Shown here piece after piece: positions 25,128 through 33,462 of a stretch of 64,000 nucleotides of DNA. The stretch spans positions 1-64,000 of the forward strand of contig NZ_JAIQZF010000004.1 of the NCBI RefSeq assembly GCF_020164585.1, written 5' to 3'. A program made the translations under genes and the position numbers. Within the stretch, counting starts at the first letter, position 1. Every line of letters begins with the position of its first letter. Source of the DNA: Psychroflexus curvus. Its GTDB lineage: Bacteria > Bacteroidota > Bacteroidia > Flavobacteriales > Flavobacteriaceae. Below the pieces are notes generated by a model. It ran no database searches and had not been told where the DNA came from. It saw only the letters and a program-made list of their open reading frames with translations.

Positions 25128-25164
25128 TTGTAAACTTGTCCCAAAAGACGGGACAAGTTTACAA
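25128..25164. repeat. Perfect 15-bp hairpin downstream of metK
   Basis: TTGTAAACTTGTCCC (25128-25142) and GGGACAAGTTTACAA (25150-25164) pair around the seven-base loop AAAAGAC. There is no T tract after it. It may help end metK transcription, or it may be the first member of the palindromic block that follows. Confidence 0.7.
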
Positions 25165-25230
25165 AGCTCAGCACGTGTTACTGTGATGTCCGTTTTAGGA
25201 TGGTGACTAATTTTAGACGCATCGCTTTTA

Positions 25231-26056
25231 AGATGTCAGGGCTAACGCCCCTCTTACACACCTCATCTTCTTTGGCTATGAATATTGCGGGGCGATGCCC
25301 CTTACATATGCCACAACATCTTTGGTTACGAAGATTGCGAGACTTCGCCCCTATCATGTTTACTCGCATACTTCTCTTACGAAGATGTCAGGGCTAACGC
25401 CCCTCTTACACACCTCATCTTCTTTGGCTATGAATATTGCGGGGCGATGCCCCTTAAAAAAAGAGGACAGAGCCCTCGAATCTTCGTAAAACACGTATCT
25501 AATTAATGTACGGAGGGGCAGAGCCCTGGCATCTACATCAGGGAAAAAAATTAAAGAATTAACTTAAACCCAGATTACAACTTATAGATCACCTTTAACA
25601 TCCCGTTGCTAGAGCGAATGTCTCGCTCGCGTGCTAGTTAGGTTTTATTAGGATTTATAGTTCAAACTATCACAAATTATAGATACACAGACTACTATAA
25701 AACTTAGTTTTTAAGATGTCAGGGCTAACGCCCCTTTCATATACCTCATCTTCTTTGGTTACGAAGATTGCGGGGCTAACGCCCCTCCTTAATATACTGT
25801 CTTCTTTGGCTAAGAAGATGACGGGGCTCTACCCCCTTCCGCGTGTTTTTCGTTATAAAGAATATTGGGGCTAAAATTTTTACATGCATTCCCTTAGGAT
25901 ATGAAGACTATTAGGACTACGCCCTTTTAAAAGGGAGCACAGCTCCTAAATCATCACCACACGAACATATACTCATCCGACGGAGGGGGCAGAGCCCTCA
26001 AATCTTCGTAAAACACGCTTCCAACTTATGTGTTGAGGGGCAGAGCCCTGACATCT
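25231..26056. repeat. Palindromic repeat block with inverted ends
   Basis: No gene is seen in about 825 bases. A 74-bp segment (25231-25304) is repeated exactly at 25383-25456. A third, diverged copy begins at 25724. Units carry small hairpins such as GGGC-TAAC-GCCC, GGGGC-GAT-GCCCC and GGGGC-AGA-GCCCT. Copies on the right are reversed: the left edge reads AGATGTCAGGGCTAACGCC and the right edge (26036-26056) is its near complement, AGGGGCAGAGCCCTGACATCT. The middle (about 25560-25720) is plain AT-rich sequence. Short open frames here are repeat artefacts. Confidence 0.85.
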
Positions 26057-26068
26057 GATTTAAAAAAC

Positions 26069-27124
26069 TCAAATCTCACTTTCAGCAAAGTCCAGACTCT
26101 CTATGTGAGTCCTCAGGATTTGGCAAATTTCTTCTGCGCTTTTCTGGTTGGTATCTATCCCTGAACAGGCCACATTATAAGGCTCGTACATCGCTTTTGC
26201 GGTGACATTAAACAACCCAATGGTAGGTGTGGTTGTCGCTGCAGCCAAATGCATGATACCACAATCTCCAGTAATAAATACGGATGTGTGAGAGATAAAT
26301 GAAGCCAATTCTCTTATATTTTTACTGTAAAACGCGGGGATTTTAAAATCTAAGGACGATACATTCTCTACTGGTAATGCTTCAATAATATTATAGTGAG
26401 GATACTCATTTTTTAAAGCTGTATAAAACTGATTCCACCACGCTTTTGAAAAACATTTATGACCTGTAGCAAACGTGTACAAGCAAATTGTGGGTTTTTC
26501 TAAATCAGCATACTCAGCTAATATTTTTTTTCCGTGATTTAATTCTTCAGCTGTCAATTTAATTTCTAAGTCGGGTAAGGGCTTTTCTGTAAGGGATTGC
26601 TTCAGAAAGTAACGCAAACTGTAAATGGGGTATTTAGAAATATGATCTACATTGGCTACATCGAAAAGATTCAACTCCCGTTCATAACCAAAAAATTTAT
26701 AGTTAGCTCTCGCCACCTTAGTCGACAGACGTCCGGAGGAAGAAGAGGCTTCCGCATTGATCACCAAATCATATTTAAGGCGTTTCAACTTAAACCATGA
26801 GATTAGATAACGACCTAATTCTTTGAAATGCTTCTTTGGCAAACTGATGATATGATCTACATACTCATAATTTTTAAAAAGGATTTCACCAAGATTACCT
26901 TTTAGAAATAAATCGATCTTGGCCCCAGGAAACTGCCGGTGTACTTCTTTCACTAAAGGAGAAATAAGCAACTGATTACCAAGCCGATGATTGGGACGAG
27001 TAATCAAAATGCGTTTGATATCCTCTCGATCGGATAGATTAATGCTTTGCTGGTCTAGTAAATTTTTGGTTATAGACTTGGTTGCTTTTTTCCGATAGAC
27101 ATTAATCTTCTTTTTAAAACTCAA
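26069..27124 (-). CDS. Glycosyltransferase family 9 (heptosyltransferase-like)
   Basis: A 351-residue GT-B-fold enzyme of the ADP-heptose:LPS heptosyltransferase family. It has the N-terminal ILITRPNHRLGNQLLISPLV, an acceptor-side basic region, and the C-terminal donor-binding motif TGDCGIMHLAAATTTPTIGLFN, followed by a long tail. It would add a sugar to lipopolysaccharide core or another surface glycan at the inner face of the membrane. The donor is not certain in Bacteroidota. No other LPS gene is adjacent. It is monocistronic, next to the palindromic block. Confidence 0.87.
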   Translation of the reverse strand: MSFKKKINVYRKKATKSITKNLLDQQSINLSDREDIKRILITRPNHRLGNQLLISPLVKEVHRQFPGAKIDLFLKGNLGEILFKNYEYVDHIISLPKKHFKELGRYLISWFKLKRLKYDLVINAEASSSSGRLSTKVARANYKFFGYERELNLFDVANVDHISKYPIYSLRYFLKQSLTEKPLPDLEIKLTAEELNHGKKILAEYADLEKPTICLYTFATGHKCFSKAWWNQFYTALKNEYPHYNIIEALPVENVSSLDFKIPAFYSKNIRELASFISHTSVFITGDCGIMHLAAATTTPTIGLFNVTAKAMYEPYNVACSGIDTNQKSAEEICQILRTHIESLDFAESEI

Positions 27125-27193
27125 AACACATTTAATTTATGATTTTTATAAGGTTTGAAATTAATAAATATTTAAATTTCAGGTCTTGAAATA

Positions 27194-27201
27194 CAAAAGT
27201 A
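27194..27201 (-). promoter_or_regulatory. Minus-7 box for the GT9 gene
   Basis: The minus strand reads TACTTTTG (TAnnTTTG), about 70 bases before the ATG. No minus-33 TTG was found at the usual spacing. Confidence 0.45.
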
Positions 27202-27269
27202 TATTTTAAAAATTTCAAATACTTAGATCTCCGACAGCTGTTAAATAAATTCCTTGCCATTTCATTTTA

Positions 27270-27301
27270 TTTGTCTAAGCCTTATGCATCGCTTAACTTT
27301 A
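27270..27301 (+). promoter_or_regulatory. Promoter of the lipoprotein-kynU-kmo-folD unit
   Basis: TTTG (27270-27273), a 20-base spacer and TAACTTTA (27294-27301) match the consensus except for the last base of the minus-7 box. The start would be near 27307, giving a leader of about 10 bases before the ATG at 27318. Confidence 0.6.
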
Positions 27302-27317
27302 CTCAAAAATAAACACC

Positions 27318-28013
27318 ATGAAACATTTTGCTTTATTATGTGTATCTTTACTCATCCTAGTTGGATGTCAGCAGAAAAAAGAAAAGTCTGAAGACTCTAA
27401 AGCTACGTCAACTTCTGAAGTGACCTCTAAAAAAGACCTGAGTCTTCTCGAAGAAATCGCCTATGCCAATGGTTACGACAACTGGTCTGATGTAGATTCT
27501 ATTTCTTACACCTTTAATGCTCAAAACGGTGAGAATATCTCCAGCCGTTCCTGGACCTGGAAGCCTAAAACAGGGGAGGTAACCATGATGACTCAAGATA
27601 CTACCCTCACTTATAATACATCTGATGTTAATGAGGAAATTGCCTTTGCAGACAGGAGCTTTGTCAATGACAAATACTGGTTGTTATTTCCGTTTCAATT
27701 GGTTTGGGACGATAATTTTGAGCACAAAGTTACAGAACAAGTAAAAGCACCGATTTCTGATGAATTGATGCAGGAAATTGCCGTCATGTATAAAAATAAA
27801 GCGGGTTATACCCCTGGCGACACCTACCATGTTTACGTGGATGACACTAACATGATTCGTGAATGGTCATACACCCCCAGCGGTAGCGATGAACCAAGAC
27901 TGGCGACCACCTGGGAAGATTACGATGACTTTAAAGGCATCAAAATTGCCCGGATGCACGATACCAAAGAAGGCCAGTTTAAAATTTTCTTTACCGATAT
28001 AAGCGTCAACTAA
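27318..28013 (+). CDS. Lipoprotein of unknown function at the head of the kynurenine operon
   Basis: A 231-residue protein with lipobox LVGC (Cys16), then a Ser/Lys/Glu-rich linker, then a beta-rich domain (DSISYTFNAQNGENISSRSW ... KTGEVTM ... DKYWLLFPFQLVW ... EWSYTPSGSDEPRLATTWEDYDDFKGIKI). The pattern resembles Bacteroidota outer-membrane lipoproteins with a LolA/LppX-like half-barrel fold, perhaps DUF6503. I am not certain of the family. Its stop is three bases before kynU, so the two are likely co-transcribed, but nothing shows a metabolic link. Confidence 0.7.
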   Translation: MKHFALLCVSLLILVGCQQKKEKSEDSKATSTSEVTSKKDLSLLEEIAYANGYDNWSDVDSISYTFNAQNGENISSRSWTWKPKTGEVTMMTQDTTLTYNTSDVNEEIAFADRSFVNDKYWLLFPFQLVWDDNFEHKVTEQVKAPISDELMQEIAVMYKNKAGYTPGDTYHVYVDDTNMIREWSYTPSGSDEPRLATTWEDYDDFKGIKIARMHDTKEGQFKIFFTDISVN

Positions 28014-28016
28014 TTT

Positions 28017-29288
28017 ATGAAATACATCAATTCCAGAGCTTTTGCAGAAGAACAGGATCAAAACGATCCTCTAAACCCCTTCAGAAGTCAGTTTCACTTC
28101 CCGGTCAAAGCAGACGGTTCACCTAAAATTTATCTGTGCGGAAATTCACTTGGGCTCCAGCCTAAACAAACGGCTGACTATGTTCAGCAGGAATTAAAGG
28201 ATTGGGCAAATTTTGGAGTTGAAGGCCATACCGATGCCAAAACCCCCTGGCTGACTTCTCACGAAGATTTGGCACAACCCATGGCCAAAATTGTAGGCGC
28301 AAAACCCGAGGAAGTCGTTATTATGAATACCTTGACGGTGAATCTTCACCTTATGATGGTGTCGTTTTACAAACCGACTCAAAAGAAATTCAAAATCCTG
28401 ATTGAAAGCGATGCGTTTCCTTCCGATAAGTATGCGGTGGAATCCCAATTAAAATTCCATAACATTGACCCTAAAGAAGGTTTGATTCTTTGGAAACCCA
28501 GAAAAGGTGAGCACTTATGCCGACACAAAGATTTTGAAAAGCTTCTGGAAACTCACAAAGATGAAATCGCTTTGGTGATGGTAGGAAGCACCAATTATTA
28601 TTCTGGGCAGGCGTTTGACCTGAAACGCATTGTCAAAGCCTGTCAGGACGAAAACATAACAGTTGGTTTCGACTTGGCCCATGGAGCTGGCAACATTCAG
28701 CCCAATTTACACAACATCGGGGCTGACTTCGCCGTGTGGTGCACCTATAAATATTTGAATTCCGGACCAGGCAGCATTGGGGGTTGCTTTGTTCACGAAA
28801 AGCATATCCAAAACCAAAGCATCAACAGGTTTGTAGGCTGGTGGGGACATCATAAAGACTCCCGATTTAATATGAGGGTGGATTTCAACCCTACACCAAC
28901 GGCTGATGGCTGGCAATTGAGCAACCCGCCTATCTTATCTTTGGCAGGAACACGCTCATCTTTAGACCTGTTTGAAAAGGCAGGCTTTGGGAATCTTAGA
29001 GAAAAGTCCATCAAACTAACCGGCTTTCTCGAGTTTCTGATTGATAAACTCGATAATGAAAATATTTCGATTTTAACGCCGCGATCACCTGATCAACGCG
29101 GATGCCAGCTATCTATTCAAATGAAAAATGCCGACCGTTCTCTGTTTGATCAGCTCACAGAAAAAGGCGTGGTTGCTGACTGGCGGGAACCCGATGTGAT
29201 TCGGATTGCTCCTGCCCCTCTCTATAATTCGTTTACGGATGTTTACGAATTTGTACAACTTTTAAAACACTGTCTTCATGACAAATAA
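28017..29288 (+). CDS. kynU: Kynureninase
   Basis: A PLP-dependent enzyme that cleaves 3-hydroxykynurenine (or kynurenine) to 3-hydroxyanthranilate (or anthranilate) and alanine. The 423-residue protein has the N-terminal FHFPVKADGSPKIYLCGNSLG, the aspartate that contacts the pyridine nitrogen in VGFDLAHGAGN, the Schiff-base Lys in WCTYKYLNSGPGSIGG, and the phosphate-site region VGWWGH. The length is that of the family. It overlaps kmo by 11 bases, indicating translational coupling. Together they turn kynurenine into 3-hydroxyanthranilate. Confidence 0.95.
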   Translation: MKYINSRAFAEEQDQNDPLNPFRSQFHFPVKADGSPKIYLCGNSLGLQPKQTADYVQQELKDWANFGVEGHTDAKTPWLTSHEDLAQPMAKIVGAKPEEVVIMNTLTVNLHLMMVSFYKPTQKKFKILIESDAFPSDKYAVESQLKFHNIDPKEGLILWKPRKGEHLCRHKDFEKLLETHKDEIALVMVGSTNYYSGQAFDLKRIVKACQDENITVGFDLAHGAGNIQPNLHNIGADFAVWCTYKYLNSGPGSIGGCFVHEKHIQNQSINRFVGWWGHHKDSRFNMRVDFNPTPTADGWQLSNPPILSLAGTRSSLDLFEKAGFGNLREKSIKLTGFLEFLIDKLDNENISILTPRSPDQRGCQLSIQMKNADRSLFDQLTEKGVVADWREPDVIRIAPAPLYNSFTDVYEFVQLLKHCLHDK

Positions 29289-30702
29289 AGAACATATTCT
29301 CATAATTGGTGCTGGTCTTTGCGGTTCCTTACTTGCCTTACGCATGGCTCAGTTAGGTTATCCTGTTACCTTAACCGAAAAACGAGCAGATTTACGAAAA
29401 GCCAAATTAGCTGCCGGACGTTCCATCAACCTGGCCTTATCCAGTCGCGGACTTAAAGGCTTAAAACTTGTTGGTCTCGAAAAGGAAGTGGAAAGTCTGT
29501 GCATCCCGATGCATGGTCGGATGCTGCACAACCTTCAGGGGGAAACCCAACTTTCAAAATACAGCGGCCGTGAAGGTGAATACATCAATTCTATTTCCAG
29601 AACTGGTCTTAATGCCTTGCTGCTGGATAAGTTGGAAACTTATGCTAACGCAACTTTAAAGTTTGAAGAAATCTGTTGTGACGTCAATCTCAAGCAGGCG
29701 AACGCCAGCTTTAAGTCAGCAGAGACAAACCCGCCTGAATCTGGTAGTCGGGCAGGTTCAGAATATACCTTACAGGCAGATTACATTATCGGCACAGACG
29801 GTGCAGGCTCTATAGTTCGACAACAAATGGAACACGAACGAGGATTTCTATTTAGTCATTCTCAGGAGTTTTTGACCCACGGCTATAAAGAATTGACTTT
29901 TCCAGCTTCCAAAGATGGTGATTATGCCACTGAAAAAGGGGCGCTGCACATTTGGCCAAGAGGAGAAAACATGGTCATTGCGCTTCCTAACCAGGATAAG
30001 AGTTTTACGGTAACTTTATTTTTAGCATATGAAGGCGGAACATATAATTTCAATAATTTGACTACTGAAGAAAAAGTGGTGGAATACTTCAAAGAAATGT
30101 ACCCCGATGCTTATAAACTGATGCCGGATTTGAAAACAGAATTTTTTGAAAATCCTACGGCTCCGCTGGGAACCGTTAGATGTTTTCCATGGACTTACGG
30201 CAAGACCCTGCTGATGGGCGATGCATCTCATGCCATTGTTCCTTTTTACGGACAGGGCATGAATGCTTCCTTTGAAGATGTGGTTGAATTTGATAATATG
30301 TTAGCTGAATCTGATTTCAATCTAGAAGCTGCTTTCAACAACTTCAGCAAACACAGAAAGCCAGATGCGGATGCGATTGCTGATTTAGCTTTGGATAATT
30401 TTCATGAAATGAAATCTCACACGGCCGATGAAGTCTTCCTGGAGAAAAGAAAACTGGAACTGGATTTTGAAAACCAATTTCCAACTGAATATTATTCCAA
30501 ATACGCCTTGGTTACGTTCAGAGAAGACCTTCCCTACTCCAAAGCTATAAGTCAGGGACGTGCTCAGGATCTTGTGATTCAGGAAATGCTGAGAAAAAAT
30601 ATCCTGAAACCTGAGATGAGTCTTAAAGAAAAATTAAATTTGGTGCTTGAAGTTTCCAAAAAAGCAGAACACAACGAATTGATTTTCGATCTTAATTCAT
30701 AA
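29278..30702 (+). CDS. kmo: Kynurenine 3-monooxygenase
   Basis: An FAD-dependent aromatic hydroxylase that converts kynurenine to 3-hydroxykynurenine with NADPH and O2. The 474-residue protein has the Rossmann GAGLCGSLLALRMA, the family segment AAGRSINLALSSRGLKGL, the DG motif YIIGTDGAGSIVRQ and the second FAD motif LMGDASHAIVPFYGQGMNA. The C-terminal helices end in a polar tail rather than the membrane anchor of eukaryotic forms. Residues about 145-162 (FKSAETNPPESGSRAGSEY) look like an extra low-complexity insertion, and at the DNA level they contain a palindromic repeat. FolD follows after three bases. Confidence 0.93.
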   Translation: MTNKEHILIIGAGLCGSLLALRMAQLGYPVTLTEKRADLRKAKLAAGRSINLALSSRGLKGLKLVGLEKEVESLCIPMHGRMLHNLQGETQLSKYSGREGEYINSISRTGLNALLLDKLETYANATLKFEEICCDVNLKQANASFKSAETNPPESGSRAGSEYTLQADYIIGTDGAGSIVRQQMEHERGFLFSHSQEFLTHGYKELTFPASKDGDYATEKGALHIWPRGENMVIALPNQDKSFTVTLFLAYEGGTYNFNNLTTEEKVVEYFKEMYPDAYKLMPDLKTEFFENPTAPLGTVRCFPWTYGKTLLMGDASHAIVPFYGQGMNASFEDVVEFDNMLAESDFNLEAAFNNFSKHRKPDADAIADLALDNFHEMKSHTADEVFLEKRKLELDFENQFPTEYYSKYALVTFREDLPYSKAISQGRAQDLVIQEMLRKNILKPEMSLKEKLNLVLEVSKKAEHNELIFDLNS

Positions 30703-30705
30703 CCC

Positions 30706-31593
30706 ATGAAATTACTAGACGGCAAAGCAGTCTCCCAGGAGATATTAAAAAAAGTAAAAGCAGATATAGACCATTTCATCGACCAAAAGCATTTGGGCTA
30801 TAATTTGTCTCGTCCCAGCATGGCTATTGTTCTGGTAGGTCATAATGCCGCAAGTGAATCCTATGTTCGCGCTAAAACAAAAGCCTGTGAAAAAGCAGAA
30901 ATCAATTATAAAATCATACGGTTTGAGGATTCGATTTCTACATTTGATTTGATTTCAGAAATCAAATTACTGAATAAATCACATTTTGATGGCTTTATAG
31001 TTCAGTTGCCACTCCCAGAACATATTGAGCCAAATTCCATCATTAACGAAATAAGTGCCTACAAGGATATTGATGGATTTCATCCCCTCAATTTTGGAAA
31101 AATGGCATTGGGACAAAAATCGATGCGTCCAGCCACGGCTTATGGAATTTTGAAATTATTACAGCATTATGACATTCCAACCAATAGTCAGCATGTTGTG
31201 GTCATTGGAAGATCCAACATTGTAGGAAAACCCATCTCCATCATGCTTGGCAATGACTTTGAAGTGGGTCGTTCTACAGTAACCTCCTGCGATATTCACA
31301 CCCCAAAAGAATTGCTAAAAGAAGAATCTCAAAAAGCAGATATCGTGATTGTAGCGGTTGGAAAGCCTGGCTTCCTGACTGCAGATATGATCAAAGAAGG
31401 GGCGGTGGTAATTGATGTGGGTATCAATCGTTTAGATTCCGGAAAACTGGTTGGCGATTGTGATTTTGAAGAAGTTTCCAAAAAAGCGGGCTACCTTACT
31501 CCTGTTCCTGGTGGCATTGGCCCCATGACCATTGCAGGTTTAATTCTCAACACTTACGAAGCCTGGAAGATGAAAAATTTGATTGAAGAGTAG
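30706..31593 (+). CDS. folD: Methylenetetrahydrofolate dehydrogenase / cyclohydrolase
   Basis: A bifunctional one-carbon enzyme that oxidises 5,10-methylene-THF to methenyl-THF with NADP and hydrolyses it to 10-formyl-THF. The 295-residue protein has the catalytic Lys in SYVRAKTKACEKAEI, the folate-site VQLPLPEH and DIDGFHPLN, PATAYGILKLL, the nucleotide-binding VVIGRSNIVGKPISIML, and the terminal YLTPVPGGIGPMTIAGL. It is complete. It lies three bases after kmo, so it is probably in the same transcript. The formate released when N-formylkynurenine is hydrolysed could feed the folate pool, but this is only an idea. Confidence 0.96.
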   Translation: MKLLDGKAVSQEILKKVKADIDHFIDQKHLGYNLSRPSMAIVLVGHNAASESYVRAKTKACEKAEINYKIIRFEDSISTFDLISEIKLLNKSHFDGFIVQLPLPEHIEPNSIINEISAYKDIDGFHPLNFGKMALGQKSMRPATAYGILKLLQHYDIPTNSQHVVVIGRSNIVGKPISIMLGNDFEVGRSTVTSCDIHTPKELLKEESQKADIVIVAVGKPGFLTADMIKEGAVVIDVGINRLDSGKLVGDCDFEEVSKKAGYLTPVPGGIGPMTIAGLILNTYEAWKMKNLIEE

Positions 31594-31714
31594 ATTTTAG
31601 ATTGTTAAACTATTAGACATTGGATATTACATGTTGAATACGTAATACTGAAAATCAGCTCATAGTCATTGAAAGTTTAAGACTATCTTAATCTACTAAG
31701 CTCTTTATTTTCAT

Positions 31715-31722
31715 TAGTTTTG
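31715..31722 (+). promoter_or_regulatory. Minus-7 box for the SulP gene
   Basis: TAGTTTTG matches TAnnTTTG, 29 bases before the ATG at 31752. No TTG was seen at minus 33. Confidence 0.5.
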
Positions 31723-31751
31723 CAACTTTTAAAAATTAAAGTTAATATTCT

Positions 31752-33323
31752 ATGAAAGAAAATTTAAATTTCATCAAAAAACATTTTGTAACAGATCTAT
31801 CCTCAGGTCTTGTTGTTTTTTTAATTGCCTTGCCGCTTTGTCTTGGTATTTCTTTAGCTTCTGGAGCTCCACTTTTTTCTGGAATTATAGCTGGTATTGT
31901 TGGTGGTATTGTTGTGGGTATCACAAGTAACTCTAGTATTAATGTAAGTGGTCCTGCCGCAAGTGTTGCTTTGGTCATCTTCACAGCTATTCAAACTTTA
32001 GGTAGTTTTGAAGCCGTTTTAGTTGCTATCATACTTGCAGGTATTATTCAAATTGGTTTAGGATATTTGAAAGCAGGAACGGTAGCTTACTTCTTCCCAA
32101 ATGCGATGATAAAAGGTATTTTAGCTTCCATAGGATTGATCTTAATTCTCAAACAAATTCCTCATGCTTTCGGCGTAGATGAAGTATTTGAAGGTATTGA
32201 TAGTTTTAGAAACAATGATGGTACCAACACCTTTTCTGGATTATTTAATATCGTTGGCCATATCAACTATGGTGCTTTGATAATCACATTAGTTTCACTA
32301 TTTATTATCATAGGCTGGGATAATCCTTTTTTAAAGAAATTTACTTTTTTTAAATTCTTCCCTTCAGCGCTTGCTGCGGTAATTATGAGTATTTTGTTGA
32401 ACGAATATTTTAAAGCTTCAGTTCCAAGTCTAGCATTAAACACCAGTCACTTGGTAAATCTTCCTGTATCAGATTCCATAGGAGAATTTTTTAATTTTTT
32501 CCAATTTCCAGATTTCTCTGTCATTGCAAACATGGAAATGTATACCATTGCTTTGTCCATTGCATTTATTGCAAGTTTAGAATCTTTACTGAGTACAGAG
32601 GCTGGTGACAAATTGGACCCTTATAAAAGACGAACTTCTACCAACAGAGAACTGAAAGCTCAAGGTATAGGTAATATTGTTTCTGGATTGATTGGTGGAT
32701 TACCAGTAACTGCAGTTATTGTAAGAACTTCTGCAAACGTAAATGCTGGGGGTCGAACCAAAACTGCCACTATAACACACGGTGTCATCATGTTTGTTTG
32801 TGTACTTGCCATCCCTTTCATATTGAATTTAATTCCACTCGCAGCTTTATCTGCTGTGCTTTTTGTAGTAGGTTATAAACTGACAAGTCTCAGTATTTAT
32901 AAGGGTGTTTATAAACAAGGTAAAAAACAGTTTTTACCGTTTATCATTACTATACTTGTCGTTATGTTCACTGATCTTATCACTGGAATTATAGTTGGTG
33001 GTTCTGTAGCAGTTTTCTTTATCTTAAGAGACAACTATAAAAACGCATACATTCACGACAAAACTTCAAAAAGCAAGGATAAAAAGGTTTTAAAACTAGC
33101 ACAGGAAACTACCTTTTTGAACAAAGCAGACATCATGTTGTATCTTGACCACGTCCCAGAGAAGAGCCAACTCCTTATCGATGGTAGTGAAGCGAAGTTT
33201 GTTCACCACGATATTTTTGAAATCATTGAAGAATTTAAACAAACCGCTAAATTCAAAAACATTGATCTTGAAATCAAAAATCTAGATAGAAGTTTAACCA
33301 CCAAATTCTGGAAAAAACAATAA
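31752..33323 (+). CDS. SulP family inorganic anion transporter
   Basis: A 523-residue inner-membrane transporter of the SLC26/SulP family (sulfate, bicarbonate or related anions). It has 10-14 hydrophobic segments, starting with LSSGLVVFLIALPLCLGISLASGAP and the family phrase VSGPAASVALVIF. There is a conserved acidic helix (ASLESLLSTEAGDKLDP) and the loop RELKAQGIGNIVSGLIGGLP. After about residue 420 comes a cytoplasmic STAS-like domain (FLNKADIMLYLDHVPEKSQLLIDGSEAKFVHHDIFEIIEEF). Many relatives lie beside carbonic anhydrase and carry bicarbonate, but no such neighbour exists here, so the substrate stays open. A clear terminator follows. Confidence 0.9.
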   Translation: MKENLNFIKKHFVTDLSSGLVVFLIALPLCLGISLASGAPLFSGIIAGIVGGIVVGITSNSSINVSGPAASVALVIFTAIQTLGSFEAVLVAIILAGIIQIGLGYLKAGTVAYFFPNAMIKGILASIGLILILKQIPHAFGVDEVFEGIDSFRNNDGTNTFSGLFNIVGHINYGALIITLVSLFIIIGWDNPFLKKFTFFKFFPSALAAVIMSILLNEYFKASVPSLALNTSHLVNLPVSDSIGEFFNFFQFPDFSVIANMEMYTIALSIAFIASLESLLSTEAGDKLDPYKRRTSTNRELKAQGIGNIVSGLIGGLPVTAVIVRTSANVNAGGRTKTATITHGVIMFVCVLAIPFILNLIPLAALSAVLFVVGYKLTSLSIYKGVYKQGKKQFLPFIITILVVMFTDLITGIIVGGSVAVFFILRDNYKNAYIHDKTSKSKDKKVLKLAQETTFLNKADIMLYLDHVPEKSQLLIDGSEAKFVHHDIFEIIEEFKQTAKFKNIDLEIKNLDRSLTTKFWKKQ

Positions 33324-33375
33324 ACCTAAATTACTGAAGAAATTTCTTCGGTTGTATACTTTATTTTATCATTAA

Positions 33376-33412
33376 ATTGCAATCGTTCTTAAAAGCGGTT
33401 GCAATTTTTTTT
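33376..33412 (+). terminator. Intrinsic terminator of the SulP gene
   Basis: ATTGCAATCG (33376-33385) pairs with CGGTTGCAAT (33396-33405), with one G-T pair, and is followed at once by a run of eight T (33405-33412). A smaller palindrome, ACTGAAGAAATTTCTTCGGT (33333-33352), lies just before it. Confidence 0.85.
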
Positions 33413-33462
33413 GAATTAAATTTAGTTACTTTAATGTCTTAAACGTATAAATAAAAGTAGAG

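Noticed and set aside
25178-25506. Several overlapping 61-73-residue frames on both strands
   Set aside because: All lie inside the palindromic repeat block and mirror one another. No family resemblance.
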